This document shows, in pieces, positions 1 through 8,794 of a stretch of 64,000 nucleotides of DNA. Numbering within the stretch: the first letter of the stretch is position 1; the number at the start of each line of letters is the position of its first letter. The position numbers and the translations under genes were made by a program. The notes under the pieces are model-generated. The model made no database searches and was not told the DNA's origin. It was given only the letters and a program-made list of their open reading frames with translations. The DNA is from PLanc-01 sp035342095 (lineage in GTDB: Bacteria > Planctomycetota > Phycisphaerae > Sedimentisphaerales > Anaerobacaceae): NCBI GenBank assembly GCA_035342095.1, contig DAOQWL010000019.1, forward strand, positions 1 through 64,000, given 5' to 3'.

Positions 1-97
1 GCGCACGTCGCCGGGTTCCCACTTTTGGTTGCGGCCGAAGGCCGCTCCAAGTCAAGCAGGAATCCAGGAACCGCCGGACTAGGCACGTACCCTGATG

Positions 98-123
98 TGG
101 ATTCCCGCTTCCGCGGGAATGAC
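98..123 (+). repeat. 26-nt palindromic dispersed repeat, copy 1
   Basis: The stretch contains TTCCCGC-TTCC-GCGGGAA, a short hairpin. Its reverse complement matches positions 13097-13122 at about 24 of 26 bases. Short hairpins of this type are widely dispersed in bacterial genomes. It lies just downstream of the reverse-strand SGNH hydrolase gene, so it could also sit in that transcript's 3' end. Confidence 0.6.
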
Positions 124-160
124 AACCCACGGCCCGAAGGGACCGCCACCGTGTCCTCGC

Positions 161-967
161 TCATGCGGTCTTCGACACGGCGGCCAGCCAGGTCTGGGCC
201 ATCAAGGCGGCCCCGGCCATCGTGGGATGGACGCCGTCGCCGGCCCAATGGGCAGGCGGAGCCTTCTTGACCGCCTCGTCGAATGCCGACTGGAACGGGA
301 CGAAGACGGCCCCGAGACTCGTCGCCACCTTCTTGGCGGCGGCTCGGAAGCCGTCAAATTCCGGGAACCACTTCTCGTTTACCGCTCCACAGCGAAGGAC
401 GAAGGGCTCGCACACCACCAGCTTCACGGCGGGCAACTCCCGTTTTGTCCGTTCCAGGAGGGCTCGATAGTCTCTTTCGTAGACTTCGACCGTGCCGTCG
501 TACTGGCCGTTGAGCTTGTGCCAGATATCGTTGACGCCGATGAGGATGCTCAGGACGTTGGGTTTCAAGGCGATGCAGTCCTTGTCCCACCGCTCGGCGA
601 GTTGGAAGACCTTGTGGCCGCTGATGCCGCGGTTGTAGATCTTCAGATTGGCGTCGGCCCGCTCCGCCAGCAGACGCGACGCGATAAGATAGGCGTAGCC
701 GCCGCCGAGGGCCCGGCCGTCGTTGGCATTGCCCTCGCGTCCGCGGTCTCGCCCGGCATCGGTGATCGAATCGCCCTGGAGCAGAACGACATCGCCGTTG
801 CCGATGAGCCTGGCGGTTGCCCCGGCTGAGGACCGTTTCGTCACGTGCGAGCAACCGGAAGAGGACAGCGCCGAAACGGTGGCCAGGCTTGCGGTTGCTG
901 CCGTCATCGTGGCGCCCAGGAACCGTCGCCGGCTGACCGATTCATCCGTGGGGTGGGAACCTTGCAT
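161..967 (-). CDS. Tat-exported SGNH/GDSL-family hydrolase
   Basis: A secreted lipase/esterase-like enzyme of the SGNH superfamily, about 268 residues. From the ATG at 967 the N-terminus has a twin-arginine motif (SRRRFLGA), an alanine-rich hydrophobic stretch and then a Cys (SSGCS), so it may be a Tat-exported lipoprotein. Family blocks are visible: block I GDSITDAGR (nucleophile Ser), block III GVNDIW, and block V GDGVHPT with the catalytic Asp and His. The start was chosen because AAGGAG lies 8 nt upstream; a longer reading to 1039 lacks this site. Planctomycete members often deacetylate polysaccharides, which is only an inference here. It is divergent from the ABC transporter genes. Confidence 0.9.
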   Translation of the reverse strand: MQGSHPTDESVSRRRFLGATMTAATASLATVSALSSSGCSHVTKRSSAGATARLIGNGDVVLLQGDSITDAGRDRGREGNANDGRALGGGYAYLIASRLLAERADANLKIYNRGISGHKVFQLAERWDKDCIALKPNVLSILIGVNDIWHKLNGQYDGTVEVYERDYRALLERTKRELPAVKLVVCEPFVLRCGAVNEKWFPEFDGFRAAAKKVATSLGAVFVPFQSAFDEAVKKAPPAHWAGDGVHPTMAGAALMAQTWLAAVSKTA

Positions 968-1351
968 TCTTATTCTCCTTGTCAGAACATGATGGTACTC
1001 GGCTGGTCGGGACCACAGGTGCCGCAGCCGGGGAACCATGATATCCCTTGTGACGCAGGGTCGCCAGTCATCCCGTGCAAAAAACGCTGCAAACGACGAC
1101 CGACAGGGCGCCCGCCCAAAGGCCTGTCGGTCCGAGGCGAGGTCCCTTCCATATTCCTGTTGCGCTTACCATGTGAATTCGCCGGGTCTCCTCGCCACGC
1201 CACCTGCCGATGCAAGTGGTGGCGTTTGACCGCGAGATGTGTACAATGGAGCAGAAACAAGAAATCCGATCCCCTGGAGTGGCCCTCGCGTCGGGGACGC
1301 AGTGGATCGAGGTCACGATGAATTGAACGAAGGACAGCCACAACGGCGGCT
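968..1351. other. Intergenic region between divergent genes
   Basis: This stretch separates the SGNH hydrolase (reverse) from the ABC transporter pair (forward), so it should hold both promoters. I see no convincing gene. A TTGACC at 1226 and TACAAT at 1242 are only 10 nt apart, too close for a sigma-70 promoter. Confidence 0.6.
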
Positions 1352-2278
1352 ATGAGCATCATAAGCGTTCGGAATGTCAACAAGAGCTTCGGCAAGGTCT
1401 GTGCTGTCTGCGATCTGAGCTTCGAGGTCGAGGAGGGCACGTGCTTCGGCCTGCTGGGCCCCAACGGGGCCGGCAAGACCACGATGATGAAGATGATCTA
1501 CGGTCGGAGCAGCAGGGGGGCCGGCGACGGCGGGATGATCCGCGTCTTCGACTACGATCCCGCGCGGGACGAGCTGGCCATCAAGTACCTGTCCGGGGTC
1601 GTGCCGCAGGAGAACAACCTCGACGATGAGCTCAACGTCATCCAGAACCTGATGATCTACTCGAAGTTCTATGGACTGCCCGGGAGCGTGGCCCGGGAGC
1701 GGATCAAGGGTTTGCTGGATTTCCTCGAACTGTCGGAGAAAGCCCGCGCGAGGATTCGGGAGTTGTCCGGCGGCATGCAGCGTCGCCTGGTGATCGCCCG
1801 GGCGCTCCTGAACAACCCCCGTTTGCTGATTCTCGATGAGCCCACCACAGGCCTGGACCCCCAGGTCCGCCACCTGATCTGGGACAAGCTTCGCCGGCTC
1901 AAGGCCCAGGGCACCACGATCCTGCTGACCACGCACTATATGGACGAGGCCTTCCAGATCTGCGACACCGTTCTGATCATGGACAAAGGGCGGCGGCTCC
2001 TCCAGGACGATCCTCGCAGTCTGCTGCGGGAGAACATCGAGGCGTATGTGCTCGAGGTGCCGATCGCCAACGGTACGCCGCAAATCCATGAAGCCGACTT
2101 GCCCGCGGGCGTGCGTCTGGACCGCGCCGACGGCACGCTGCGGTTCTATGCGGAACAAATCGATCTGCTCAAAAGCGTGGTCGAGAGGCTCTCCGGCAAG
2201 CAGTACTACATCCGGCAATCGACCCTCGAAGACGTGTTCCTCAAGGCGACCGGGAGGGCCCTCAATGAGAAACAGTAG
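1352..2278 (+). CDS. ABC transporter ATP-binding protein (NodI/DrrA-like)
   Basis: ATPase subunit of an ABC-2 type exporter, 308 residues. All ATPase motifs are present: Walker A GPNGAGKT at 36-43, Q-loop Gln near 86, signature LSGGM at 138-142, Walker B LLILDEP at 158-164 and H-loop His 195 (TTHYMDEA). The C-terminal third is the variable domain typical of the NodI/DrrA branch, which exports lipid-like molecules, polysaccharides or antibiotics. It is followed by its permease with a 14-nt overlap. The substrate cannot be read from the sequence. Confidence 0.95.
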   Translation: MSIISVRNVNKSFGKVCAVCDLSFEVEEGTCFGLLGPNGAGKTTMMKMIYGRSSRGAGDGGMIRVFDYDPARDELAIKYLSGVVPQENNLDDELNVIQNLMIYSKFYGLPGSVARERIKGLLDFLELSEKARARIRELSGGMQRRLVIARALLNNPRLLILDEPTTGLDPQVRHLIWDKLRRLKAQGTTILLTTHYMDEAFQICDTVLIMDKGRRLLQDDPRSLLRENIEAYVLEVPIANGTPQIHEADLPAGVRLDRADGTLRFYAEQIDLLKSVVERLSGKQYYIRQSTLEDVFLKATGRALNEKQ

Positions 2279-3056
2279 TCGCATGGCGTACCCGTCGCTC
2301 TCGCAGCGACTGTTCAGCGTGTGGTATCGCCACATGCGAGTGTACACGAAGAACCTGCTGAGCAACGGTTTGCCGCCGTTCCTGGAGCCGTTGCTGTTCC
2401 TGATGGGCGTGGGCCTGGGCCTGGGCAAGCGGGTCATGGGAACCATGGACGGCATGCCGTATATCGACTTTCTGGGGACGGGCCTGCTGGTCACCGCCGC
2501 GATGTTCACTGCCGCCTACGAGTGTACGTTCGGCACCTTCATCCGCCTGGAGTTCGAGAAGGTCTACGACGGGATGCTGGCAGCCCCGATCACCGTCCAC
2601 GATTTGATCGTGGGCGAGATTATCTGGGCCGGCACGAAGGGACTGTTCTTCACGTTCGCCGTGCTATGCGTACTGATGGCGTTCGGGATCATCGAGCTTC
2701 CGGCGGGTCTGCTGACGCCGCTGGTCGGTTTCCTCACGGGCATGATGTTCGCGACCCTGTCGCTCTGGGTGACGTCGTTCGTCAAGACGATCAACCACTT
2801 CAATTTCTATCTGACCGGGATTATCTCGCCGATGTTCTTCTTTTCCGGCGTGGTCTTCCCGGTGAGCGATCTGCCGTCATACGTCCGGTTCGTCGCGGAG
2901 ATCGTGCCCTTGACGCACGCGGTTCGCCTCTCGCGGGCGGTCTGCGCGAGCGACTATACGCCCGCGCTTCTGCTGAGCGTCGCCTATATCGTCCTTTTCA
3001 CGGCGATCTTCGGCGCGATGGCTATCCGACGGCTCCGACGGCGCCTGGTCAGCTAG
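2265..3056 (+). CDS. ABC-2 type transporter permease (NodJ-like)
   Basis: Membrane subunit paired with the preceding ATPase, about 263 residues with six predicted membrane segments and the ABC-2 pattern near the C-terminus (GIISPMFFFSGVVFPVSDLP). The ATG at 2265 was preferred because GGAGGG precedes it by 6 nt and it overlaps the ATPase gene, the usual coupling. An in-frame ATG at 2283 is the alternative and has no clear ribosome site. Together the two genes make a complete exporter of the NodIJ/DrrAB kind. Confidence 0.92.
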   Translation: MRNSSRMAYPSLSQRLFSVWYRHMRVYTKNLLSNGLPPFLEPLLFLMGVGLGLGKRVMGTMDGMPYIDFLGTGLLVTAAMFTAAYECTFGTFIRLEFEKVYDGMLAAPITVHDLIVGEIIWAGTKGLFFTFAVLCVLMAFGIIELPAGLLTPLVGFLTGMMFATLSLWVTSFVKTINHFNFYLTGIISPMFFFSGVVFPVSDLPSYVRFVAEIVPLTHAVRLSRAVCASDYTPALLLSVAYIVLFTAIFGAMAIRRLRRRLVS

Positions 3057-3123
3057 GGCGACGCGGTTCCTCTTCTGTGAATAACCGGTCGCCTCGATGG
3101 CAGGCCGGACGAGGTGTGTGAAT

Positions 3124-3633
3124 ATGGCACGGGTCATTCTGTCGGGCGAGGAGCTGATATGCATTCTGAAGGCCAACGGCGTGGTGCCCGATGAGGTGAT
3201 GGATCTCCACACCGAGGGCGAGGAGATCAAGGTCCGTGTCAGAACGCCCTGGCCGGTTCTCAAGTCGATTCGGGTGGGAATGCGGTTCGCCGGCTTCGAG
3301 CGGGGAGAAGCGGTCTTGCAGATCGCGACGAACCGGCTCCTGGACCGCTTCGACTGGCTGATCGACAAGATGCTGGCCTCGTTTCCCTTGGCGGACCACT
3401 GTGCCCGCTGGGAATACCCGAGGCTCCACATCGACGTGAACACCCTATTGCAGCGTCAGGTCCGCGGCGTTCAGATCACCGACGTCGTGTTCGAGGATGG
3501 GCACTACTATATCACGACGTCGCACGCGCGGCAGGAACCCTTGGCGGACGAGCAGACCCCTGAAGAGGCGAACACGCCGCCATCATGCCCGGACTCGATA
3601 GGGAACTCAGGGCGCAGCCCAAGGCCGGAGTAG
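3124..3633 (+). CDS. Hypothetical protein, about 169 residues
   Basis: No family recognised. It follows the ABC permease by 67 nt on the same strand and may be co-transcribed. There is no signal peptide or membrane segment. The first 140 residues look like a folded mixed alpha/beta domain with regular beta-strand patterns, while the last 35 are Pro/Glu/Ser-rich and probably disordered. The ATG at 3124 fits the hydrophobic start MARVILSG; an in-frame start 27 nt earlier is less likely. A hairpin begins right at the stop codon. Confidence 0.75.
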   Translation: MARVILSGEELICILKANGVVPDEVMDLHTEGEEIKVRVRTPWPVLKSIRVGMRFAGFERGEAVLQIATNRLLDRFDWLIDKMLASFPLADHCARWEYPRLHIDVNTLLQRQVRGVQITDVVFEDGHYYITTSHARQEPLADEQTPEEANTPPSCPDSIGNSGRSPRPE

Positions 3634-3661
3634 AAGGGTGGATGGCAGGCACCCACCCTTC
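3633..3661 (+). terminator. Hairpin after the ABC transporter operon
   Basis: GAAGGGTGG (3633-3641) pairs perfectly with CCACCCTTC (3653-3661) around an 11-nt loop. It starts at the stop codon of the hypothetical gene. No T-tract follows, so it could be a factor-independent terminator without tail, a 3' stabilising hairpin, or a dispersed repeat. Confidence 0.45.
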
Positions 3662-3726
3662 GCCGGCTGTGGTTCGCTTGTCGGGGGCCGACGCCCCCTG
3701 TTCCTGAGCACTGCCGATGACGGAGT

Positions 3727-4188
3727 CTACAGCGCCCGCGGCACAACCCACAGGGTGACTGTCGCGACCTGCACGTTCGTCAGCCCGCCGGGCTGCTTGG
3801 TCAGATTCGGGTCTTTCAGCTTGGCGCAGACTGTGACGGTCCCGCCGGGCATGTCGAGGTTGGCGCCCTTGGTGATGAAAGTCGAATACGTGCCCGGCAC
3901 CGCCCCGGTGGACCGGATCGTGGAACTCAGTGTCAGGGCGGCGTTGCATCGGACCTTCAGATTCGTGCATCCTTCATATGTGTTGATGGTCTTCTGCTGG
4001 AGTTTGATGAAGGCGTCCTGGTTGGTGATTTCGATCCAGTAGCCGACGTCCATGAGGACAGGGATCGACGCGATTTCCAGGGGTACGAGCTCGCACGGCC
4101 AGCAGTGGGTCTTGATTTCCCCTGCGGGCACTGCGGCGGCCCACAAGACGGCGAGCAATCCCGCGATGAATACGATCCTCCTTGACAT
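3727..4188 (-). CDS. Small secreted protein of unknown function
   Basis: About 153 residues. It begins with a clean Sec signal peptide (MSRRIVFIAGLLAVLWAA followed by AVPAGE) and then has several Cys (CWPC near residue 30, further single Cys) that could form disulfides outside the cell. The rest is beta-rich and Thr-rich. AAGGAG lies 7 nt before the ATG at 4188, fixing the start. No family recognised. It is convergent with the ABC operon. Confidence 0.8.
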   Translation of the reverse strand: MSRRIVFIAGLLAVLWAAAVPAGEIKTHCWPCELVPLEIASIPVLMDVGYWIEITNQDAFIKLQQKTINTYEGCTNLKVRCNAALTLSSTIRSTGAVPGTYSTFITKGANLDMPGGTVTVCAKLKDPNLTKQPGGLTNVQVATVTLWVVPRAL

Positions 4189-5362
4189 AGTCACTCCTTT
4201 CCTGTTCCAAGGCCCATCCTGTGGGCCCCGGCGCGGCCGAGGCCGGCTCTGGCCGCATCCCTGATATCTTGCCGGGAACCCGTGAGGGCCCCGTCGGTCG
4301 GACCGGCGACCCCGACAGTCGCGTGCCTCCATGGCAACGCGGATTACCGATGTCTGTGTTTGCCAGTACCAGTCGTCTGCTCAGTGAGTTGAATGTCTCC
4401 TTCCCTGTCCTGGGCGTTCGATGACGAGTTGCCGCCAGGGGAGCGGGGTCCCCTGGCGACAATCCTGCGGATCGATGGGTCCTCCCTGACCCATCGACCC
4501 ACGACAATGCGAGCGATTCGGAGCGTAGAAGACACCGGCTGCCTTAGGGGAATGAAAATCGCAGGTCGCAGTCGCAGGCAAGCACGGGCTCATCGTGCTT
4601 GCAGTCTCTCCAGTCTCTGGCTCGCACGTCCCAAGGTCGCATCCATGCAGATCCAGGAACTCTGCCTTCTGTCGCTCTTGGGTATTTCATGATGAGACCG
4701 GGTCTCCTCGCAGGTGCGATCGGACCGGGCTCAAGATACTCGCGATAATGGGGGCGCTGCCTTCCGAGGGTTCGTTTGGCGAGATACCAGAAAGTGCCCG
4801 CTGCGGACAGTGAACGATGAGAGGGCTGGATAAATAACCTGCGTGAAGCGGCCCCCGCCGCATACAACCAACGCCAAGCCGGCAACCTGCAAAACAGCGG
4901 TCTCCTGCCGGTCGGCAGAGACGTTCCCCCGAACCGTATCACTCCATGCCTCCTTGCCACAGTGCCCGTACTTCTTGTACGCGGACAACCGTCCTTTGGC
5001 GCATTACCCTTCGCGCCATCATCCTTGGGAAGCACACCATTCCCTGGTGGCTTTCGGCTGGCCCTCCTCCATTGAGGGACCGCCATTGGGGACGCATTTT
5101 CTGCCCCTGGACCTCTCATGTCAAGGCAAAAATCACAGATCGGCAAGATTTTTCGGACGTAACAGGCCAAGCCAGTCATTCGAATGCGGTGGACTCGTGT
5201 GTCAAGAAGCGGACGAGGCTGTGAACCCACGCGGTTTTCACGATTCTCTTTTTGATTTTTCCTGAACCGGTCCATGAGTAGGACTGTAATACTCCTATAT
5301 AAGACGTGCTCAGGCCCGGTTGCGTGTGGCTTGGGCCGGTGGAGTGAGTTACCGAGTGAGTC
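4189..5362. other. 1.17-kb gene-free region
   Basis: Both strands were read and no believable gene was found: open frames are short or low-complexity, Arg/Pro-rich shadows without ribosome sites. The right end (about 5240-5362) is AT-richer and carries the promoter/operator region of the Rrf2 operon. The rest could hold a decayed gene or an RNA gene that I cannot recognise. Confidence 0.5.
5276..5302 (+). promoter_or_regulatory. Palindrome and -10-like box upstream of rrf2-hcp operon
   Basis: GAGTA (5276-5280) and TACTC (5290-5294) form an inverted repeat with a 9-nt spacer, and AGGA/TCCT gives a second overlapping dyad. Directly after it comes TATATAA (5296-5302), a good -10-like box, 60 nt before the regulator ATG. 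A dyad at the -35 position is the usual layout for autorepression by Rrf2-type dimers. The assignment is an inference. Confidence 0.45.
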
Positions 5363-5815
5363 ATGGACATCTTGAGGCGTAATACGGATCATGCCTTGCG
5401 GCTGATGGTCGGTCTGGCCTCGCGGGGCGACGAGGTCGCGGTCGCGACGCGGGTCTTGGCCGGCGAGCAGGATGTCCCATACCAGCTTGCCTGCAAGCTG
5501 ATGCAGCAACTCCGTGCGGCCAAACTGGTGAGCAGCCGCATGGGGCCCAAGGGCGGATTCCGACTCGAGCAGGCCGCCGACAGCATCAGTCTTCTCGATG
5601 TGGTCGGGGCTGTCCAGGGGCCGCTGAGCCTCAATCGATGTCTGCTCAATGATGCCTGTTGTTCTCGCAGGGACGTATGTCCCGTGCGGGCTCGCATGGG
5701 CGAGTTGCAGAGCCGGATGGAAGAGTATCTGGGCAGTGTTACGCTGGCCGACCTAGTCCGGACGCACGAGGGCCGCGATGGAAAGAAAGACGAATCTGTC
5801 GGGAGAATGGAATGA
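5363..5815 (+). CDS. Rrf2-family Fe-S transcriptional regulator
   Basis: DNA-binding repressor of the Rrf2 family (IscR/NsrR relatives), 150 residues, the usual length. It has the N-terminal winged helix (recognition region VPYQLACKLMQQL, wing GPKGGFRL) and a Cys set at 93, 99, 100 and 106 matching the iron-sulfur ligand region. Such regulators sense nitric oxide, redox state or Fe-S supply. It is the first gene of a unit with cupin, hcp, ferredoxin and permease genes, and its stop overlaps the cupin start (ATGA), so it probably controls this operon, as NsrR controls hcp in other bacteria. Confidence 0.92.
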   Translation: MDILRRNTDHALRLMVGLASRGDEVAVATRVLAGEQDVPYQLACKLMQQLRAAKLVSSRMGPKGGFRLEQAADSISLLDVVGAVQGPLSLNRCLLNDACCSRRDVCPVRARMGELQSRMEEYLGSVTLADLVRTHEGRDGKKDESVGRME

Positions 5816-6162
5816 CCGAGAAACAAACAAAGACAGGTGTCCTCGATGCGTGTGTTGCCCGTCCGCAAGGGCTGGACGGTCTGATCGACTATGCCGCGGA
5901 CTCCATTGTGAGCAAAACGATCATAGACAAGCCTGTGGGCACGATTACGCTGTTTGCGTTCGATGCCGGCCAGAAGCTCAGCGAGCACACGGCCCCCTAT
6001 GATGCGGTCGTGCAGGTCATCGACGGCCACGGCCGGCTCACCATCGGCGGTGCGCCGGTGACCGTGTCGGCGGGCCAGATCGTCATCATGCCGGGCAATG
6101 TCCCGCATGCGGTGGCCGCCGAGGAGCGATTCAAAATGTTGTTGACCATGATTCGGGCATAG
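5812..6162 (+). CDS. Small cupin-domain protein
   Basis: Single-domain cupin, 116 residues. Cupin motif 1 appears as EHTAPYDAVVQVIDG and motif 2 as MPGNVPHAV, giving His and Glu residues able to bind one metal ion. The start overlaps the Rrf2 stop in an ATGA, showing translational coupling. Small cupins beside hcp recur in anaerobes, but their reaction is not known; sensing or detoxifying a small molecule is a guess from context. Confidence 0.9.
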   Translation: MTEKQTKTGVLDACVARPQGLDGLIDYAADSIVSKTIIDKPVGTITLFAFDAGQKLSEHTAPYDAVVQVIDGHGRLTIGGAPVTVSAGQIVIMPGNVPHAVAAEERFKMLLTMIRA

Positions 6163-6251
6163 TTGGCGGCGTCGCGCCCCGCGGGTCGCGGGATCGATGT
6201 GGCCGGCCAAAGAAAAATGAACGTCGACTGAATGGGAATGGAGATTCTGGT

Positions 6252-7907
6252 ATGGAGATGTACTGCATCCAGTGTGAACAGACCGCCAAGGGAACGGGGT
6301 GTACGGCGCGGGGCGTGTGTGGGAAGGACGCGGAGACCGCGGCGCTGCAGGACCTGCTGGTGTACGCGGTGAAGGACATCGCCCGGTATGCCCACCGGGC
6401 GGGCGAACTGGGAGCTCGCGATCGCGATGTGGATGTGTTCGTCGTCAAGGCGCTCTTCACCACGCTGACGAACGTCAATTTCGATCCGCAGCGGTTCCAG
6501 GGGTATCTCGGGCAAGCCGCGGCGGTGCGGAGCAAGGCCAAGGGGCTGTACGAGTCCGCGGCGAAGAAGGCCGGCAGGACCGCGGAGAAGCTAGACTGTC
6601 CCGTCGCCTGGTGGGAGGGCACGAACGACCTGGCCGGGCTGATTCGCAAGGGGGCCGAGGTCTCCATCGACAAGCGGATCGCGAAGTTGGGCGCCACCGT
6701 CGCGGGCGTGCAGGAGTTGATCGTGTACGGTCTCAAGGGAGTCGCGGCCTATGCCGACCACGCCGAAATCCTGGGCAAGGTGGACGAACCGCTCTATGCG
6801 GCGATCCATGAGATGCTCGACTACCTGACCCGCAAGCCGACCGACGCCAACGAACTGCTGGGCCGGGCCCTCAAAACCGGCGAGATCAACCTCAAGGCCA
6901 TGGAACTGCTCGACGCTGCCAATACCGGCGCCTACGGGCATCCCGAGCCGACGCAGGTCCGCATCACCCCGATCAAGGGCAAGTGCATCCTCGTCTCGGG
7001 CCACGACCTGAAGGACCTCGATTTGCTGCTCAAGCAGACGGAAGGCAAGGGCATCAACGTCTACACGCACGGCGAGATGCTGCCCTGCAACGCGTATCCC
7101 GCCCTCAAGAAGCACAAACACCTTGTCGGCAACTACGGCGGCGCCTGGCAGGTTCAGCGGACCGAGTTTGATGCCTTCCCCGGCGCCATCCTGATGACCA
7201 CGAACTGCATCCAGATGCCCAAGGACAGTTACAAGGGCCGGATCTTCACATCGGGTCTTGTGGGCTGGCCCGGCGTGACGCACATCGCCAACGGGGACTT
7301 CACGCCGGTTATCGAAGCGGCGCTGGCGGCGTCGGGATTCGCCGTGGACGAGCCCGCCAAGTACCTCACCGTCGGTTTCGGCCATAATACGGTTATGAGC
7401 GTCGCAGGCAAGGTGATCGACCTCGTCAAGCAAGGCAAGATCCGTCACTTCTACCTGATCGGCGGGTGTGACGGTGCCAAGGCCGGCCGCAACTACTACA
7501 CCGAGTTCGCCGAGCAGGTCCCGAACGACTGCGTGATCCTGACTCTCGCCTGCGGCAAGTACCGCTTCAACAAGCTCGACTTTGGCACGATCGACGGCAT
7601 CCCGCGCCTGCTGGACGTCGGACAGTGCAACGACGCCTACTCCGCGGTCCAGATCGCGGTGGCCCTGGCCGGCGCCTTCAACTGTGGAGTCAATGACCTG
7701 CCGCTGTCGCTGATCCTGTCCTGGTTCGAGCAGAAGGCGGTGGCGATCCTGCTGACCCTGCTGCACCTGGGCATCAAGAACATCCGCCTGGGACCGAGCC
7801 TGCCGGCGTTCATTACGCCGGACGTCCTCGCGATCCTCGTTGAGAAGTTCGGCATCAAACCGATCAGCACGGTCCAAGAGGATCTCGCGGCGACCCTGGC
7901 TGCGTAA
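6252..7907 (+). CDS. hcp: Hybrid-cluster protein (hydroxylamine/NO reductase)
   Basis: Cytoplasmic Fe-S protein with the hybrid 4Fe-2S-2O cluster. The family reduces nitric oxide to nitrous oxide and hydroxylamine to ammonia, and serves in nitrosative-stress defence. It is 551 residues, normal length. The N-terminal Cys motif is C5-x2-C8-x8-C17-x5-C23, the spacing of the anaerobe class that carries a 4Fe-4S cluster rather than the enterobacterial 2Fe-2S type. Hybrid-cluster ligand regions are seen in HGEMLPCNAYPAL, TTNCIQMP and IGGCDGAK, plus a Cys in LACGKY. It lies 89 nt after the cupin gene and 134 nt before the ferredoxin gene that is its likely electron donor. Confidence 0.97.
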   Translation: MEMYCIQCEQTAKGTGCTARGVCGKDAETAALQDLLVYAVKDIARYAHRAGELGARDRDVDVFVVKALFTTLTNVNFDPQRFQGYLGQAAAVRSKAKGLYESAAKKAGRTAEKLDCPVAWWEGTNDLAGLIRKGAEVSIDKRIAKLGATVAGVQELIVYGLKGVAAYADHAEILGKVDEPLYAAIHEMLDYLTRKPTDANELLGRALKTGEINLKAMELLDAANTGAYGHPEPTQVRITPIKGKCILVSGHDLKDLDLLLKQTEGKGINVYTHGEMLPCNAYPALKKHKHLVGNYGGAWQVQRTEFDAFPGAILMTTNCIQMPKDSYKGRIFTSGLVGWPGVTHIANGDFTPVIEAALAASGFAVDEPAKYLTVGFGHNTVMSVAGKVIDLVKQGKIRHFYLIGGCDGAKAGRNYYTEFAEQVPNDCVILTLACGKYRFNKLDFGTIDGIPRLLDVGQCNDAYSAVQIAVALAGAFNCGVNDLPLSLILSWFEQKAVAILLTLLHLGIKNIRLGPSLPAFITPDVLAILVEKFGIKPISTVQEDLAATLAA

Positions 7908-7952
7908 TGCGGGACGGTACAGGCTCGCGGTACTCGCAGGGTAGGTCCTTGA

Positions 7953-7989
7953 CCCACGCGCCAAAACGCCGACCGGGTGAACGCGTGGG
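7953..7989 (+). repeat. Inverted repeat between hcp and ferredoxin genes
   Basis: CCCACGCG (7953-7960) pairs with CGCGTGGG (7982-7989). A second small hairpin, GGGTTGAGAACCC, follows directly. The structure fills the 134-nt gap between hcp and the next gene. It may be a dispersed palindromic repeat or an attenuating/processing hairpin that lowers expression of the downstream genes. Confidence 0.45.
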
Positions 7990-8041
7990 TTGAGAACCCA
8001 CCCCACGATGCCACTATCAACAGAATCGTTGGGGATGATCT

Positions 8042-8791
8042 ATGGTAGTGCGAAACATCGTCAAGATCGATGAGAGCAAGTGCAACGGGTGCGGGCTCTG
8101 CGCGGTCGCCTGTGCCGAGGGGGCGATCCGGATCATCGATGGCAAGGCGAAGCTCGTCAGCGACTCCTATTGCGACGGTCTTGGCGCCTGTCTGGGCCAC
8201 TGCCCCCAGGGCGCCATCACGATCGAGCCGCGGGAGGCCTCCGAGTTCGACGAACAGGCGGTCAAGGCCCATCTGGGCCACGAAGCGAAGAAGCCTGAGC
8301 CGGTGTTCGCCTGTCCCGGCCTGGCGGCGCACCAGTTCCGACCCGAGCCCGCAGCTCCGCAGAGCGACGTGCAGGCCGTCCCTTCGCAACTGGGCCATTG
8401 GCCGGTCCAGTTGAAGCTGGTCTCGCCGACCGCGCCGTACTTTGCGAATGCGGACGTGTTGCTGGCTGCGGACTGCGTGCCCTTCGCGATGGGGGACTTC
8501 CACCAGCGGTTCCTTAAGGGTCGCAGCGTCGCGGTGGGTTGCCCCAAGCTGGATGATGGTCGTTACTACGTCGAGAAGCTGGCCCAGATCCTGCAATCGA
8601 ACGAGATTCGCAGCCTGACCGTAGTGCATATGGAGGTCCCGTGCTGCTCCGGCCTGACCCGCACCGCACGCGAGGCGATTGCCCTGAGCGGCCGCCCGAT
8701 GTGCTTCGACGATGTCACGATCTCGCTGCGCGGCGAGGTCCTGCGAAGCGAACGCCTGACAGTCGGGCAGACAGCGGATGTTGGACCATAG
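8042..8791 (+). CDS. 4Fe-4S ferredoxin-domain protein
   Basis: 249 residues. The N-terminal 60 residues form a two-cluster ferredoxin module: first motif C14-x2-C17-x2-C20-x3-C24, second motif C44-x5-C50-x3-C54 followed by Pro. The second lacks one standard Cys, as in the CDGLGACLGHCP type. The remaining 190 residues form a domain with a Cys pair (VPCCSG near 200), typical of Fe-S proteins found beside hcp in anaerobes. It likely transfers electrons to Hcp or senses redox state. The permease gene starts 3 nt after its stop, so the two are translated together. Confidence 0.9.
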   Translation: MVVRNIVKIDESKCNGCGLCAVACAEGAIRIIDGKAKLVSDSYCDGLGACLGHCPQGAITIEPREASEFDEQAVKAHLGHEAKKPEPVFACPGLAAHQFRPEPAAPQSDVQAVPSQLGHWPVQLKLVSPTAPYFANADVLLAADCVPFAMGDFHQRFLKGRSVAVGCPKLDDGRYYVEKLAQILQSNEIRSLTVVHMEVPCCSGLTRTAREAIALSGRPMCFDDVTISLRGEVLRSERLTVGQTADVGP

Positions 8792-8794
8792 ACA

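Noticed and set aside
1226..1247. TTGACC and TACAAT as a sigma-70 promoter before the ABC transporter
   Set aside because: The spacer is only 10 nt; functional promoters need about 16-19.
4544..5509. Long reverse-strand open frame across the region before the Rrf2 gene
   Set aside because: Low-complexity, Arg/Pro-rich composition, no ribosome site, and its left part only mirrors the Rrf2 coding frame.
6591..8006. Large reverse-strand open frame opposite hcp
   Set aside because: It is the antisense shadow of a clearly recognised gene in high-GC DNA; no family motif or ribosome site.
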